Assembly: GCF_002260845.1 (NCBI RefSeq)
Contig: NZ_BEDT01000002.1
Coordinates: 310,001 to 374,000 of the forward strand
Direction: 5' to 3'
Source of the DNA: Pseudolactococcus reticulitermitis
GTDB lineage: Bacteria > Bacillota > Bacilli > Lactobacillales > Streptococcaceae
DNA length: 64,000 bases
Under the pieces are notes generated by a model. The model saw nothing but the letters and a program-made list of their open reading frames with translations, ran no database searches and had not been told where the DNA came from. This document shows, in pieces, positions 45,720 through 54,198 of the stretch (position 1 is its first letter; the number at the start of each line of letters is the position of its first letter). Position numbers and translations under genes: made by a program.

Positions 45720-46484
45720 GTGAATCAAAAAGTTGGTCTTTTATTGCTGTCCTTGTTAACTGCTAGTTTAGGGAGTGTAGATGTGCAGGCTGAAGAATCA
45801 GACGCTGTCATGAGTTTTGCGGAAAATCGTGACATAGCCCAACCAGTTATGCCCCAAAATCCATCCTTACCTTTTACAGATGGTGATCACAAGGTTGAGT
45901 TTACAACTGATGAAAAACTCATCAATCAAGCAACTGATGATCATCCTGTCTTGGTTGGTACTGGTAGTCAGGGACCGCTGTCACTGGATCATATTCCGAC
46001 CCATTTTGGTTTTGAACATGGTCAAATCACAAATGATCACCAGTTCTATTCTGGCATTGGACAAAAGAAGTTCTATGAACAGGAGCTTTATCATGTGCAA
46101 CTCACAGATAATCGAGAAAGCGGACAGACTGGCTGGACTTTAACAGCTCAATTGAGCGATCATTTCACATCAAAAGATGAGGCAGTGCATAAATTAAGAG
46201 GGGCGATTATTCATTTGCCAAAGCCAGAGGTGAGAAATAGTTTAAATGCTGAGCCTCAAAAAGTAGATAGTTTAAACTTTTTGACTCATGAAACAGAGTT
46301 GTTGCCCAATGTTTCAGCAACCATTGCAGAAACGACTGGTGGTGGTGCTTTACGCGGTAAGGGGGTCAATACACTGGTTTGGCGCACGCAGGATGTGAAA
46401 ATCGGTGTGCCAAGTGGTGTCGGACAAACCAGAGAATATGGCACAACAATCATTTGGACATTAACTGCAAAATCGGAAAAATAA
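45720..46484 (+). CDS. WxL-domain surface protein (small)
   Basis: A GTG start is indicated by AAAGGAGGTG 5 bp upstream. The 254-residue protein has a signal peptide (about 1-24, ending VQAEE) and a C-terminal WxL domain with W139 (GWTLTAQL) and W246 (IIWTLTAK). WxL domains bind peptidoglycan non-covalently and form complexes with DUF916 proteins. It is the first gene of a csc-type cluster. Confidence 0.9.
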   Translation: MNQKVGLLLLSLLTASLGSVDVQAEESDAVMSFAENRDIAQPVMPQNPSLPFTDGDHKVEFTTDEKLINQATDDHPVLVGTGSQGPLSLDHIPTHFGFEHGQITNDHQFYSGIGQKKFYEQELYHVQLTDNRESGQTGWTLTAQLSDHFTSKDEAVHKLRGAIIHLPKPEVRNSLNAEPQKVDSLNFLTHETELLPNVSATIAETTGGGALRGKGVNTLVWRTQDVKIGVPSGVGQTREYGTTIIWTLTAKSEK

Positions 46485-46528
46485 GTCTTTCAATAAAAGA
46501 CGTGTGTACTTTAAAAAGGAGAAAAAAC

Positions 46529-47308
46529 ATGAAAAAAATGACATTATTATGTGTGGCTGCATTAGGAACTGTTGCTTTGGCAGGTACTGTAAAAGTAGAT
46601 GCACTGCAAAATGGAGATGCCAAAACAACAAACGGTATCATCAAGATGCAAGCCGGTGGTGATACGGATATTTTACCAAAAGATCCCGGAACAGATAAGG
46701 ATACACCGATTGATCCAAAAGATCCAAATCCAAAACCGGGTGAGCCTGATGCCAACCACGTGGTAAAAGAAGGCGATTTAGCTTTCACAAAAAATCCAAA
46801 AGTCTTTAACTTTGGGATGCAAAATGTTTCTGCAAAAATCCAAGCACAAGGCCTTTATACAGTCAAAGCTTTGAACCAAGATACAGATGATAATAATAAA
46901 ATACCATTTACAGGTGGTATTCAAACCCTTCAAGTCTACGATGGCCGTCCTGCGGGTTCAAATCTTGATAACTGGCAAGTGGCAGTTAAAGCAACACCAT
47001 TTACAGATAAAGCAACGCAAAAAACTTTAGTGGGCGCAACGCTTCACCTGAACAATGCAAACAGTGCAAAAACTTGTGTGCGGGATAAAGCAGGAGATGT
47101 TACGGTAGCGCCAACAATCGCTATCGCAACGGATGGTCAAACAACTTCAGCAGTATTTGGTGTTGAAAATGGTAATCAAGCGAAAGGACATACTGATTTA
47201 TCTTGGGATGCGACAGATGTTGAACTCCAAATGGCGGGAAGCGAAGCTAAAGTTGGAGCGTTTCAATCTGTTGTCACTTGGACATTGACAGATGCTGCTT
47301 TTAAATAA
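46529..47308 (+). CDS. WxL-domain surface protein
   Basis: ATG 46529, preceded by AAAAAGGAG, gives 259 residues. It has a signal peptide (about 1-25), an Asp/Pro-rich linker (DPKDPNPKPGEPD, about 60-75) and a WxL domain that begins with KNPKVFNFG and ends with W251 (TWTLTDAAFK). The first WxL motif is replaced by WQVAVKA. The domain is clearly paralogous to the end of the large protein at 48864 (PKTFNFG, TWTLVDQAFK). Confidence 0.92.
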   Translation: MKKMTLLCVAALGTVALAGTVKVDALQNGDAKTTNGIIKMQAGGDTDILPKDPGTDKDTPIDPKDPNPKPGEPDANHVVKEGDLAFTKNPKVFNFGMQNVSAKIQAQGLYTVKALNQDTDDNNKIPFTGGIQTLQVYDGRPAGSNLDNWQVAVKATPFTDKATQKTLVGATLHLNNANSAKTCVRDKAGDVTVAPTIAIATDGQTTSAVFGVENGNQAKGHTDLSWDATDVELQMAGSEAKVGAFQSVVTWTLTDAAFK

Positions 47309-47345
47309 GTCGCTGACGCGGAAATAATTAGTTAAGAGGGAACTA

Positions 47346-48461
47346 ATGCTGAAAAAAAATATAAAAGTGATGATGATGGGAGCGTTAGTGTTCGCCTTGT
47401 TTGTCTCCAATGGAGACGCCAAGGCAGAAACGGCAGCTTCGCAAGGCTATTCGATTGCTAAGTTAGAGGCAGGAAAAGAAGTAGAAGACTCTTCTATCTT
47501 TAATTTGCTGATGACACCGGGTGAAAAACGGACGATTAAAGTGACGGTCAGAAATGATAGCAATCAGCCCATCACAGTGAGTGATGATATTTTCACGACT
47601 TATACCAATGCCAATGGAGAAATCGAATATACGTCGCAGGCAGACCACTACGATGAGAGCATGCAAGTGAAGCTAAGCGATATTGCCAAGGTTCGTGCGA
47701 GTGATCTCAAAGTGGAAGTGCCAGCCAAGTCACAAAAAGTTGTTTTGGCTGACATTGCCCTGCCCGATGATATCAGTGATGGTGCCCTACTGGGTTCTTG
47801 GTATTTTGATAAAGATGGTCAGATTGACGAAAATGAGACTAACAAAGGCACGAGTATCAAAAATAAAATCAATTACGCCATTGCTCTGAAAATTACAGTC
47901 AACCAAGAAGTAGCCAAGCCTGAGCTGACGCTTACGAGTGCTTCTATTGGTCTTTCGAATTATCGAAAAGCATTTTTTGCGCATCTGCAAAATCCGTTAC
48001 CCGCTTTGATGACTAATCTTGATTATGAAGGTTATGTGACGAAACAGGGCGAAACCAAAGCCCTGTATCAAAATGAGCTTCAAAAGCGTAAAATGGCACC
48101 TCAGTCGTCTTATCAATTCCCTATTTTTCTAAAAGATGATGAATTTAAAGCTGGCAACTATACCTATCACTTAAAAGCCACTACAACAGATCCAAAGTGG
48201 GAGAAAAAAACATGGGAATGGACCAAAAATTTTTCGATTAAGGCAGATGAAGCTAAGAAGTTTAATCAGCAAGCCATTAATGATGTGACAGCGAAAACAA
48301 ATTGGATTTTGTGGCTGATTTTGGCTGGTAGTGTTATCGTCCTCTTCATCATTTGTTTTATTTTCCTTTTGATGAAACGTAAAAAACGTCAACAGGAAGC
48401 AGCAGAACTTTTAGCACAAAAGAAATTGTTAGAACACTTACTAGCGATGAAAGATGAGTGA
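47346..48461 (+). CDS. DUF916/DUF3324 membrane protein (WxL-interacting protein, CscA type)
   Basis: The 371-residue protein has a signal peptide (about 1-28), a DUF916 domain (PGEKRTIKVTVRN, about 35-155) and a DUF3324 domain (about 165-300). A membrane helix (about 320-343) and a basic, coiled tail complete it. These proteins bind WxL proteins and peptidoglycan and hold the complex at the membrane. It is the usual partner in csc clusters. Confidence 0.93.
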   Translation: MLKKNIKVMMMGALVFALFVSNGDAKAETAASQGYSIAKLEAGKEVEDSSIFNLLMTPGEKRTIKVTVRNDSNQPITVSDDIFTTYTNANGEIEYTSQADHYDESMQVKLSDIAKVRASDLKVEVPAKSQKVVLADIALPDDISDGALLGSWYFDKDGQIDENETNKGTSIKNKINYAIALKITVNQEVAKPELTLTSASIGLSNYRKAFFAHLQNPLPALMTNLDYEGYVTKQGETKALYQNELQKRKMAPQSSYQFPIFLKDDEFKAGNYTYHLKATTTDPKWEKKTWEWTKNFSIKADEAKKFNQQAINDVTAKTNWILWLILAGSVIVLFIICFIFLLMKRKKRQQEAAELLAQKKLLEHLLAMKDE

Positions 48462-48556
48462 TTATCGCTAACAAAAAGTTAAAGATAAGGTATTTCTAAG
48501 TAAGATGAATGTCTTATTCTAAAACAAACAACTCTGGATAGGAAGGAGTGACGTGA

Positions 48557-48883
48557 TTGATTAAAAAATTCACGATGTTGATAGTCTCTATCTTGTTTTG
48601 TAGTCAGATTAGTTTATTGTCTGTATCTGCAGACACGGCGTCAACATTTATTTTAGAGTCAAGTGGTCAAGTCAAAAACTCAGATCCACCTAGACAAAGT
48701 CAACCTAGTGGCGAGCCATTACCTACAACGGGAACGAAAAAAGGGGCACTACCAGTAACGGGTGAACAAGCAGCTTGTATAGCATCTATCGTTGGTGCTG
48801 TCATTTTAACATCATGCTTGATAATTTGGCAAAAAAAGCGAGCTAAGGAAAAGGAGGAAAACGATGGAAATTACAAGCAATAA
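48557..48883 (+). CDS. Small LPXTG-anchored protein of the csc cluster (CscD type), two sorting motifs
   Basis: TTG 48557 is supported by GGAAGGAGTG 7 bp upstream. The 108-residue protein is a signal peptide (1-25), a 30-residue spacer, LPTTG at 55-59 and LPVTG at 65-69, a helix (72-91) and a basic tail. Two motifs in a row before one helix are unusual; the second is properly placed for sortase A. It overlaps the next gene by 20 bp. Small LPXTG proteins are regular members of csc clusters. Confidence 0.88.
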   Translation: MIKKFTMLIVSILFCSQISLLSVSADTASTFILESSGQVKNSDPPRQSQPSGEPLPTTGTKKGALPVTGEQAACIASIVGAVILTSCLIIWQKKRAKEKEENDGNYKQ

Positions 48884-51473
48884 AACAGTTTGGCGATACT
48901 TATCAGTTTTCTTTCTCTTCGTTTCCTTAATAGCTATCGGCGGCAAAGTGCAAGCCAAAGATGTCGCTTCTGGGACAGAGCTGAAAAAAGCACTTGAACA
49001 AGGAGAAAGTTCGATTACCGTGACCTCTCCGATGCTGACGCTACCTAAAAACACGGACATTACGCATGATGTTACGATTAATTTCAATCAAGCAGTTCTC
49101 TTTTTTGAAGATAATCAGACACCAGCGCTGATTGGGAAAAATAACTGTGCCGTCCGGATTCAAAATGCCTTTGTCACTCATGATGCCAAAAAAACGGCAG
49201 AGTTGACATATGGCGGAGCACCAAAGTTAAATGGTAAAGGGGAGATGACGGCTTATTATACCAATGCTTTTGGAATCGTTTCGGGTCTACAAGCACATGG
49301 TGCCCAGCTGAAAAGCTTAACCTTTGAAAATATCAATTGGGATGCAGCAAATATTCCCAGTGCCAATCGATTTTTGATCCAAGAGACTGGTGAGACCTAT
49401 TTTGAAGGGAAAAATACATTTAACTACTGTGCCGAGAATAATGTCAACTCACTCATCGCCAATTCGCTGATTGTGACAAAAGGGACGACAGGGATTAGTG
49501 AAATGGGTTCGAGTAATAAAGCCCTCTGGTATTCTGGCAATGACCAAGCGCCTGAAATGCGCTTAGAGGTCAAAGCTGGCGCTAAACTAAAGTGGCTAGG
49601 ACAGGGCAATAATTATGGTTGGATTGAGCATAATGCGGCTTCTAAAGACAAGAAATTTATTTTCGATAATCAAGGAACGGTTGTACTGCGTTTCGGTCGA
49701 ACGACAACTTTCAAAACGACCAAAAGTCGCTTCTGGCAAGTCCGTTTCTTTTTGAGAGAAAAGGCGACGACCTTTATCTACAGCAAAAGTAACATTTGGG
49801 ATTTAGAGATGTTTGAGGTTGATCCAGCTAAAACTGGAGAAGTTCTGACTTCTGAGAATGTCAGTGCACCAGATAAAAGCTCTTTCTATTTCCGAGCCTT
49901 TAAAGATTCTGTGACACTTCTTGATAGTGACGACCACCTTGTTTCAGCGTCAAACAGTAGCAGGTGGCCTAAAAAACCTTACTATTCTGAAAATCGGATT
50001 TACACAGCTATAACGGAAGTCTCAACCTTTGTCATGTCTAGTGCAAACCAGGATATGCTGAATAGTAATCCTAACTTTAAACTATATGCTAATCTGGAAA
50101 AGGATATGCAGTCAGCTGGGAAACGCCTGCGTTTTTATGCCATACCGAACAGCCGACAAGGATGGGTAATGGGAGCTGGTTATAATGCAACCAGAGATAT
50201 TGACGTTTTATGTGCGGACATCAATGCAATCGTGTCGTATATGCCTGGTAAAAACGAGCCACAACCAGCTCTTGATAATTATAATAAATCCAATTACATC
50301 ATTATTGCTCCGGCAGATGCCAATGTGAAACAGCCTGAAGAACCTAGTATACCAGTCACGCCACCACCATTACCCATCGTTATACCACCAGTCACGCCAA
50401 AAACGGATTGGTCGGTCTGTGATGAGGAAACCTTGCAACATACGTATAATTTGGAGGACATGGATATCTATGGTGCAGCGAAACTCTTTTCACGGACGAG
50501 TCAGTTGACACAAGACTTTGAAGTGAATTTACTTGCCAAAAACGCCTTTAAGGTCAACGTGACCTTGAAAACGTCGCAGGTAGATTTCCCGCATGACTTG
50601 GTTTATCGGACAGCTAACGGGGATATACCGCTTGTACCGAATCAACCTCTGGAGTTTTTGACAGATCAGCAAATGGCAAGTGCGGATGGCCTTCATTTCA
50701 CGACAACATTTGGTGCTCAGGAAGGGGTATTCGTTTCAAGTAGTCGTCAAATAGCGGAAAAAGATAGCTATTATTTCACATTGGAGTGGACGCTTGAAGA
50801 AACAGGACAGACGCCCAAAACCTTGACAACTGATGGCAGGGTGACTTTTGATGAGAACGGGCTGATGCTCAACCCGAATCAGCCCCACACCAGTGGTAAT
50901 GCGTTTGAGAATCCTAATCAGGAACAAAATACAGGCGCGCTAGACCTCAGATTTACCAAGTGGCCAAAAACCTTTAATTTTGGTACGATTGACCTCAGCG
51001 CTTTGACACAGGCCAAAGGCTTTCAGAAAAAAGCGCTGAACAAAGCAGCTAATGATGTGACAGATTTGGTTGGCGATCAAATGCTACAAGTTTTCGATGG
51101 TCGTGTCTTTAAATCAGGCGTCAACTGGTCGGTTACTGCTAAAGCCACGACATTTAAAGAAAAAAATGTAACGGGGGCAGCAAAAGAGATACAAGGCGCT
51201 AAAATTATTCTGACTAATCTGCAGGGAAGGACGACAGACCCGAGCTCCAACAGCGGACTAAGAAATGAAACTGGCATTGAAATTTTAGCTGATGACCAAA
51301 ATACCAGTACAACGACCTTGTTTGGTAATGAAAATGGCAAACAAGTCAAAGGTTGGAGCGATTTATTCTGGCAACCAGACAATGTCTTGCTTGATATACC
51401 ACAAAACCAAGCAAAAGTGGGGACATTTGAGTCAGTTGTGACTTGGACATTAGTTGATCAAGCCTTTAAGTAA
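48864..51473 (+). CDS. Large WxL-domain surface protein with beta-helix-like N-terminal region
   Basis: The 869-residue protein starts at an ATG preceded by AAGGAGG. It has a signal peptide (about 1-32), a region up to about 490 with features of pectate-lyase-like (right-handed beta-helix) adhesins, a Pro-rich linker (about 491-516) and a middle domain. The C-terminal WxL domain starts at PKTFNFG and ends at W861 (TWTLVDQAFK). It is probably the substrate-binding member of the complex. The ligand is unknown. A terminator follows, ending the cluster. Confidence 0.9.
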   Translation: MEITSNKTVWRYLSVFFLFVSLIAIGGKVQAKDVASGTELKKALEQGESSITVTSPMLTLPKNTDITHDVTINFNQAVLFFEDNQTPALIGKNNCAVRIQNAFVTHDAKKTAELTYGGAPKLNGKGEMTAYYTNAFGIVSGLQAHGAQLKSLTFENINWDAANIPSANRFLIQETGETYFEGKNTFNYCAENNVNSLIANSLIVTKGTTGISEMGSSNKALWYSGNDQAPEMRLEVKAGAKLKWLGQGNNYGWIEHNAASKDKKFIFDNQGTVVLRFGRTTTFKTTKSRFWQVRFFLREKATTFIYSKSNIWDLEMFEVDPAKTGEVLTSENVSAPDKSSFYFRAFKDSVTLLDSDDHLVSASNSSRWPKKPYYSENRIYTAITEVSTFVMSSANQDMLNSNPNFKLYANLEKDMQSAGKRLRFYAIPNSRQGWVMGAGYNATRDIDVLCADINAIVSYMPGKNEPQPALDNYNKSNYIIIAPADANVKQPEEPSIPVTPPPLPIVIPPVTPKTDWSVCDEETLQHTYNLEDMDIYGAAKLFSRTSQLTQDFEVNLLAKNAFKVNVTLKTSQVDFPHDLVYRTANGDIPLVPNQPLEFLTDQQMASADGLHFTTTFGAQEGVFVSSSRQIAEKDSYYFTLEWTLEETGQTPKTLTTDGRVTFDENGLMLNPNQPHTSGNAFENPNQEQNTGALDLRFTKWPKTFNFGTIDLSALTQAKGFQKKALNKAANDVTDLVGDQMLQVFDGRVFKSGVNWSVTAKATTFKEKNVTGAAKEIQGAKIILTNLQGRTTDPSSNSGLRNETGIEILADDQNTSTTTLFGNENGKQVKGWSDLFWQPDNVLLDIPQNQAKVGTFESVVTWTLVDQAFK

Positions 51474-51492
51474 TGAATTACTGATACACTAG

Positions 51493-51524
51493 AAAACGTT
51501 CATTTCTTGGAATGGGCGTTTTTT
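51493..51524 (+). terminator. Terminator of the WxL cluster
   Basis: AAAACGTTCATT (51493-51504) pairs with AATGGGCGTTTT (51511-51522, two G-U pairs), followed by TT. Confidence 0.8.
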
Positions 51525-51546
51525 AAGTTGAGGGTGAAAAATGAGT

Positions 51547-51584
51547 TATAATATGATAAACTAATGATAATAAGTTTATCATAT
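51547..51584 (+). promoter_or_regulatory. -10 box overlapped by a 12-bp perfect inverted repeat
   Basis: TATAAT (51547-51552) is followed by ATATGATAAACT (51551-51562), a 10-bp centre and AGTTTATCATAT (51573-51584), a perfect 12-bp inverted repeat covering the expected transcription start. This is a typical place for a repressor operator. As RNA it would be a 5' hairpin ahead of the TfoX_C-like gene. Confidence 0.6.
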
Positions 51585-51608
51585 CGCAGAAATAGAAAGA
51601 GGCTAGGT

Positions 51609-51872
51609 ATGAAAATTTCACAAATGAAAAACTTGGGTGAGGTCAATGAAGCGAAATTAAATCAAGTTGGCATTATGAACTCAGAAAGCTTGATTCGTTT
51701 AGGTACTGAGCAGGCTTTTTTGAAGGTTCGTGATTTGGTAGATGACGGTGCTTGCATGAATTTCCTCTTGGCGCTTGAAGGTGCCATTCAAGACGTACCC
51801 AAAAAAGAGATTACATCGGAACGAAAAACAGCGCTACAAGCATTTTATCGGCAAGTGTGTTCAGAGAAATAA
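51609..51872 (+). CDS. TfoX C-terminal domain-like protein
   Basis: ATG 51609, with GAAAGAGG upstream, gives 87 residues. The protein resembles the TfoX/Sxy C-terminal domain alone: MKNLGEVNEAKLNQVGI, LIRLGTEQAFLKV and NFLLALEGAI. TfoX itself is a competence regulator of proteobacteria; stand-alone C-terminal domains in Firmicutes have no known function. It resembles helix-hairpin-helix modules, so nucleic acid binding is possible. Confidence 0.75.
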   Translation: MKISQMKNLGEVNEAKLNQVGIMNSESLIRLGTEQAFLKVRDLVDDGACMNFLLALEGAIQDVPKKEITSERKTALQAFYRQVCSEK

Positions 51873-51897
51873 GAAATAATAGGAGAAATACCAAATC

Positions 51898-52203
51898 ATG
51901 ACAGAATTAACTTTTAAGTCTTTACAAGATTATTTAACTATCAAATACGATGCGATATGTCAAAGAAAAAATATCAGCAGCCCCTCAACAAGTGATTTAT
52001 TCATCAAATTAGTTGAAGAAATTGGCGAAGTTGCTGAGGTTTTGAGTCAGCAAAAAGGCAATAAAGCAAGCACAGATTATGTTGTTGAGATTGCCAATGT
52101 CAATGCTATTGATTTGACGAAAGCGATTATTGAAAAAGATAAACTAGCATCTGTAAAGTATAATCAGTCTCTGAATTTGGCAGATTTTTTGGCCAAAGAC
52201 TAG
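51898..52203 (+). CDS. MazG-like pyrophosphohydrolase, apparently missing the second metal-binding motif
   Basis: The 101-residue protein has the first MazG motif (E40-E41...E44 in KLVEEIGEVAEVL). In intact relatives an ExxD motif and about 10 more residues follow before the INxIDL helix. Here VVEIANVNAIDL runs directly on, so the ELADV-type metal site seems to be lost by a short in-frame deletion. It may be inactive in NTP hydrolysis. It lies 25 bp after the TfoX_C-like gene and just before the dif site. Confidence 0.7.
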   Translation: MTELTFKSLQDYLTIKYDAICQRKNISSPSTSDLFIKLVEEIGEVAEVLSQQKGNKASTDYVVEIANVNAIDLTKAIIEKDKLASVKYNQSLNLADFLAKD

Positions 52204-52264
52204 TTTATTTAAATTACTTAATAGAAGGCGCTGAAAGCTTTATGATCGCGTACTCTCAAAACAC

Positions 52265-52312
52265 CATCAACATCTTTCCGAAAAACTATAATTTTCTTGA
52301 CAAATGTTGATG
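52265..52312. other. difSL-type chromosome dimer resolution site with flanking inverted repeat
   Basis: The 31-bp stretch 52272-52302, with core TTTCCGAAAAACTATAATTT, matches my memory of the atypical dif site (difSL) that lies just upstream of xerS in lactococci and streptococci. XerS alone recombines this site, with FtsK, to resolve chromosome dimers. A perfect 9-bp inverted repeat CATCAACAT (52265-52273) / ATGTTGATG (52304-52312) encloses it. It overlaps the -35 box of xerS. Gene orientation flips in this area, supporting a replication terminus. Confidence 0.85.
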
Positions 52313-52325
52313 TATCCCTTATACT
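52297..52325 (+). promoter_or_regulatory. Promoter of xerS, inside dif and leaderless
   Basis: TTGACA (52297-52302, consensus), 17 bp, TATACT (52320-52325). The -10 ends 6 nt before the ATG at 52332, so the +1 falls on the start codon. The -35 box is the right end of the dif-like site. Confidence 0.75.
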
Positions 52326-52331
52326 ATAACT

Positions 52332-53402
52332 ATGAAACGAGAACGTTTAATTGAAAATATCGAGGACTTAAAGAACGTTATGCCTGATTTCGTACTGGAA
52401 TACTACCGTTCTAAGTCCGCTGTTCCCTACTCACTCAATACGTTGTATGAATATCTCAAAGAATATCAGCGTTTTTTTAGCTGGCTCATAGATGCTGACA
52501 TCACAAATGTCACAAAACTGTCTGAGATGTCACTGGAAACCTTGGAAAAATTAACCAAGCATGATCTTGAGAGCTATATTTTATATCTTCGTGAGCGACC
52601 TAGACTGAATACCTATTCGACGACCTCTGGCGTGTCGCAAACGACGATTAATCGGACACTTTCTGCCCTTTCGAGTCTCTATAAGTACTTGACTGAGGAA
52701 GTTGAGGATGAAAATGGCGAACCCTACTTCTATCGCAATGTGATGAAGAAGGTGGCAACCCATAAGAAAAAAGAAACGCTTGCCTCACGTGCTGAAAATA
52801 TCAAAAATAAACTCTTTTTAGGCGATGAAACGCAAGGTTTTCTAGATTTTATTGATACAGAATATGAAATCGAGCTGTCAAATCGTGCCAAATCTTCTTT
52901 CATCAAAAATAAAGAACGTGATTTGGCGATTATCGCCCTGATTTTGGCATCTGGGATACGTCTGTCTGAAACGGTGAATATTGATCTTAACGACTTGAAT
53001 TTGAGAACAATGGTTGTCGACGTCACGAGAAAAGGTGGTAAACGTGATTCGGTCAATATCGCAGGCTTTGCCAAACCTTATTTGACACAATATTTGGCAA
53101 TTCGCGAGCAACGCTATCATGCCAGCAAAAGGGATGTCGCCTTATTTTTGACCTCCTATAAAGAGCAGGCTAATCGCATCGACAATTCCAGTGTTGAAAA
53201 AATGGTCGCCAAATACTCTAAAGTCTTCAAAGTCCGTGTGACCCCGCATAAACTCCGCCATACCTTGGCGACAAGGTTGTATGCTGAGACCAATTCTCAG
53301 GTTCTGGTCAGTCATCAGCTAGGGCATGCCTCTACTCAGGTGACCGATCTTTATACGCATATCGTTGATGAGGAGCAAAAAGATGCCTTGGATAAGCTGT
53401 GA
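52332..53402 (+). CDS. xerS: Tyrosine recombinase XerS
   Basis: The 356-residue protein, longer than XerC/D, has the full catalytic set: Arg210 (ASGIRLSE), a lysine in TRKGGK, His306-x-x-Arg309 (HKLRH), His332 (LGHAS) and nucleophile Tyr341. It is the single Xer recombinase of streptococci and lactococci and acts with FtsK at difSL, found immediately upstream. There is no Shine-Dalgarno site; the promoter places transcription start at the ATG. XerS binding to dif would cover its own -35 box, so self-repression is likely. Confidence 0.96.
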   Translation: MKRERLIENIEDLKNVMPDFVLEYYRSKSAVPYSLNTLYEYLKEYQRFFSWLIDADITNVTKLSEMSLETLEKLTKHDLESYILYLRERPRLNTYSTTSGVSQTTINRTLSALSSLYKYLTEEVEDENGEPYFYRNVMKKVATHKKKETLASRAENIKNKLFLGDETQGFLDFIDTEYEIELSNRAKSSFIKNKERDLAIIALILASGIRLSETVNIDLNDLNLRTMVVDVTRKGGKRDSVNIAGFAKPYLTQYLAIREQRYHASKRDVALFLTSYKEQANRIDNSSVEKMVAKYSKVFKVRVTPHKLRHTLATRLYAETNSQVLVSHQLGHASTQVTDLYTHIVDEEQKDALDKL

Positions 53403-53418
53403 GACAGCACGTTTCAAG

Positions 53419-53446
53419 TTGCGAAATACTGAAAAAGTGCTATAAT
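53419..53446 (+). promoter_or_regulatory. Promoter of dedA
   Basis: TTGCGA (53419-53424), 16 bp, TATAAT (53441-53446) with an upstream TGC extended element. Confidence 0.6.
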
Positions 53447-53497
53447 TTATTAGTTCTTACCTTACTTTGATTCAAAAATAGAAAGTTCTCCCCCACT

Positions 53498-54142
53498 ATG
53501 ACTATGTTCATTAATTTTATTTTACATATCGACCAACACATCTATACAATGGCGCAAGCCGTTGGTGGCTGGACCTATCTACTGCTCTTTCTCATCATTT
53601 TCGTTGAGACTGCTGCTGTCGTCATGCCCTTCTTACCAGGCGATAGTCTCCTTTTTGCAGCGGGTGCTTTGGCTGCCAATCCTGATATGCCGTTCAATAT
53701 CTGGCTTTTCCTCGTCCTCTTCTTCTTCGCCGCATTTCTAGGTGATACCTGTAACTTTTTCATCGGTCATACGGTGGGATACAAGCTGATTCAACACAAA
53801 TTTTTCAGTAAACTCATTAAACCTAAGCATATCGAGGAAGCTGAGCTTTATTTTGAAAAAAATGGCTCACTTGCCATTATTCTAGGCCGCTATATCCCGA
53901 TTATTCGGACTTTTGTGCCATTTGTCGCAGGCATCAGCCAGTTTAAAGCCAGCGACTTCATCAGGCGTGCTTTCATCGCCGCCTTGTCGTGGTCGCTGAT
54001 TGCAACTGGTGCGGGTTACTTGTTCGGTAATATTCCTTTTGTCAAAACGCATTTTTCAGTGATCATTCTAGGCATTATCGTTGTGACTTTACTCCCAAGT
54101 TTTGTCGCTTTCCTGAAATCAATGGTGCGTTCTATAGCTTAA
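53498..54142 (+). CDS. DedA family membrane protein
   Basis: The 214-residue protein has the DedA/SNARE-associated signature: PFLPGDSLLFAAGALA, FLGDTCNFFIGHTVGYKL and the conserved GRYIPIIRTFVPFVAG with the key arginines. Family members act as lipid flippases or in membrane homeostasis. Which one applies is unclear. It is one of few plus-strand genes right of dif. No good ribosome-binding site stands at the ATG; AGAAAG is 16 bp away. Confidence 0.92.
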   Translation: MTMFINFILHIDQHIYTMAQAVGGWTYLLLFLIIFVETAAVVMPFLPGDSLLFAAGALAANPDMPFNIWLFLVLFFFAAFLGDTCNFFIGHTVGYKLIQHKFFSKLIKPKHIEEAELYFEKNGSLAIILGRYIPIIRTFVPFVAGISQFKASDFIRRAFIAALSWSLIATGAGYLFGNIPFVKTHFSVIILGIIVVTLLPSFVAFLKSMVRSIA

Positions 54143-54156
54143 TCACTAAGCTATAT

Positions 54157-54198
54157 GAAAATTCCTCTAAATTGTCGTAACTTAGAGGAATTTTTTTA
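54157..54198. terminator. Bidirectional terminator between dedA and brnQ
   Basis: AAATTCCTCTAA pairs with TTAGAGGAATTT (54182-54193) and is flanked by A- and T-runs, serving both convergent genes. Confidence 0.92.
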
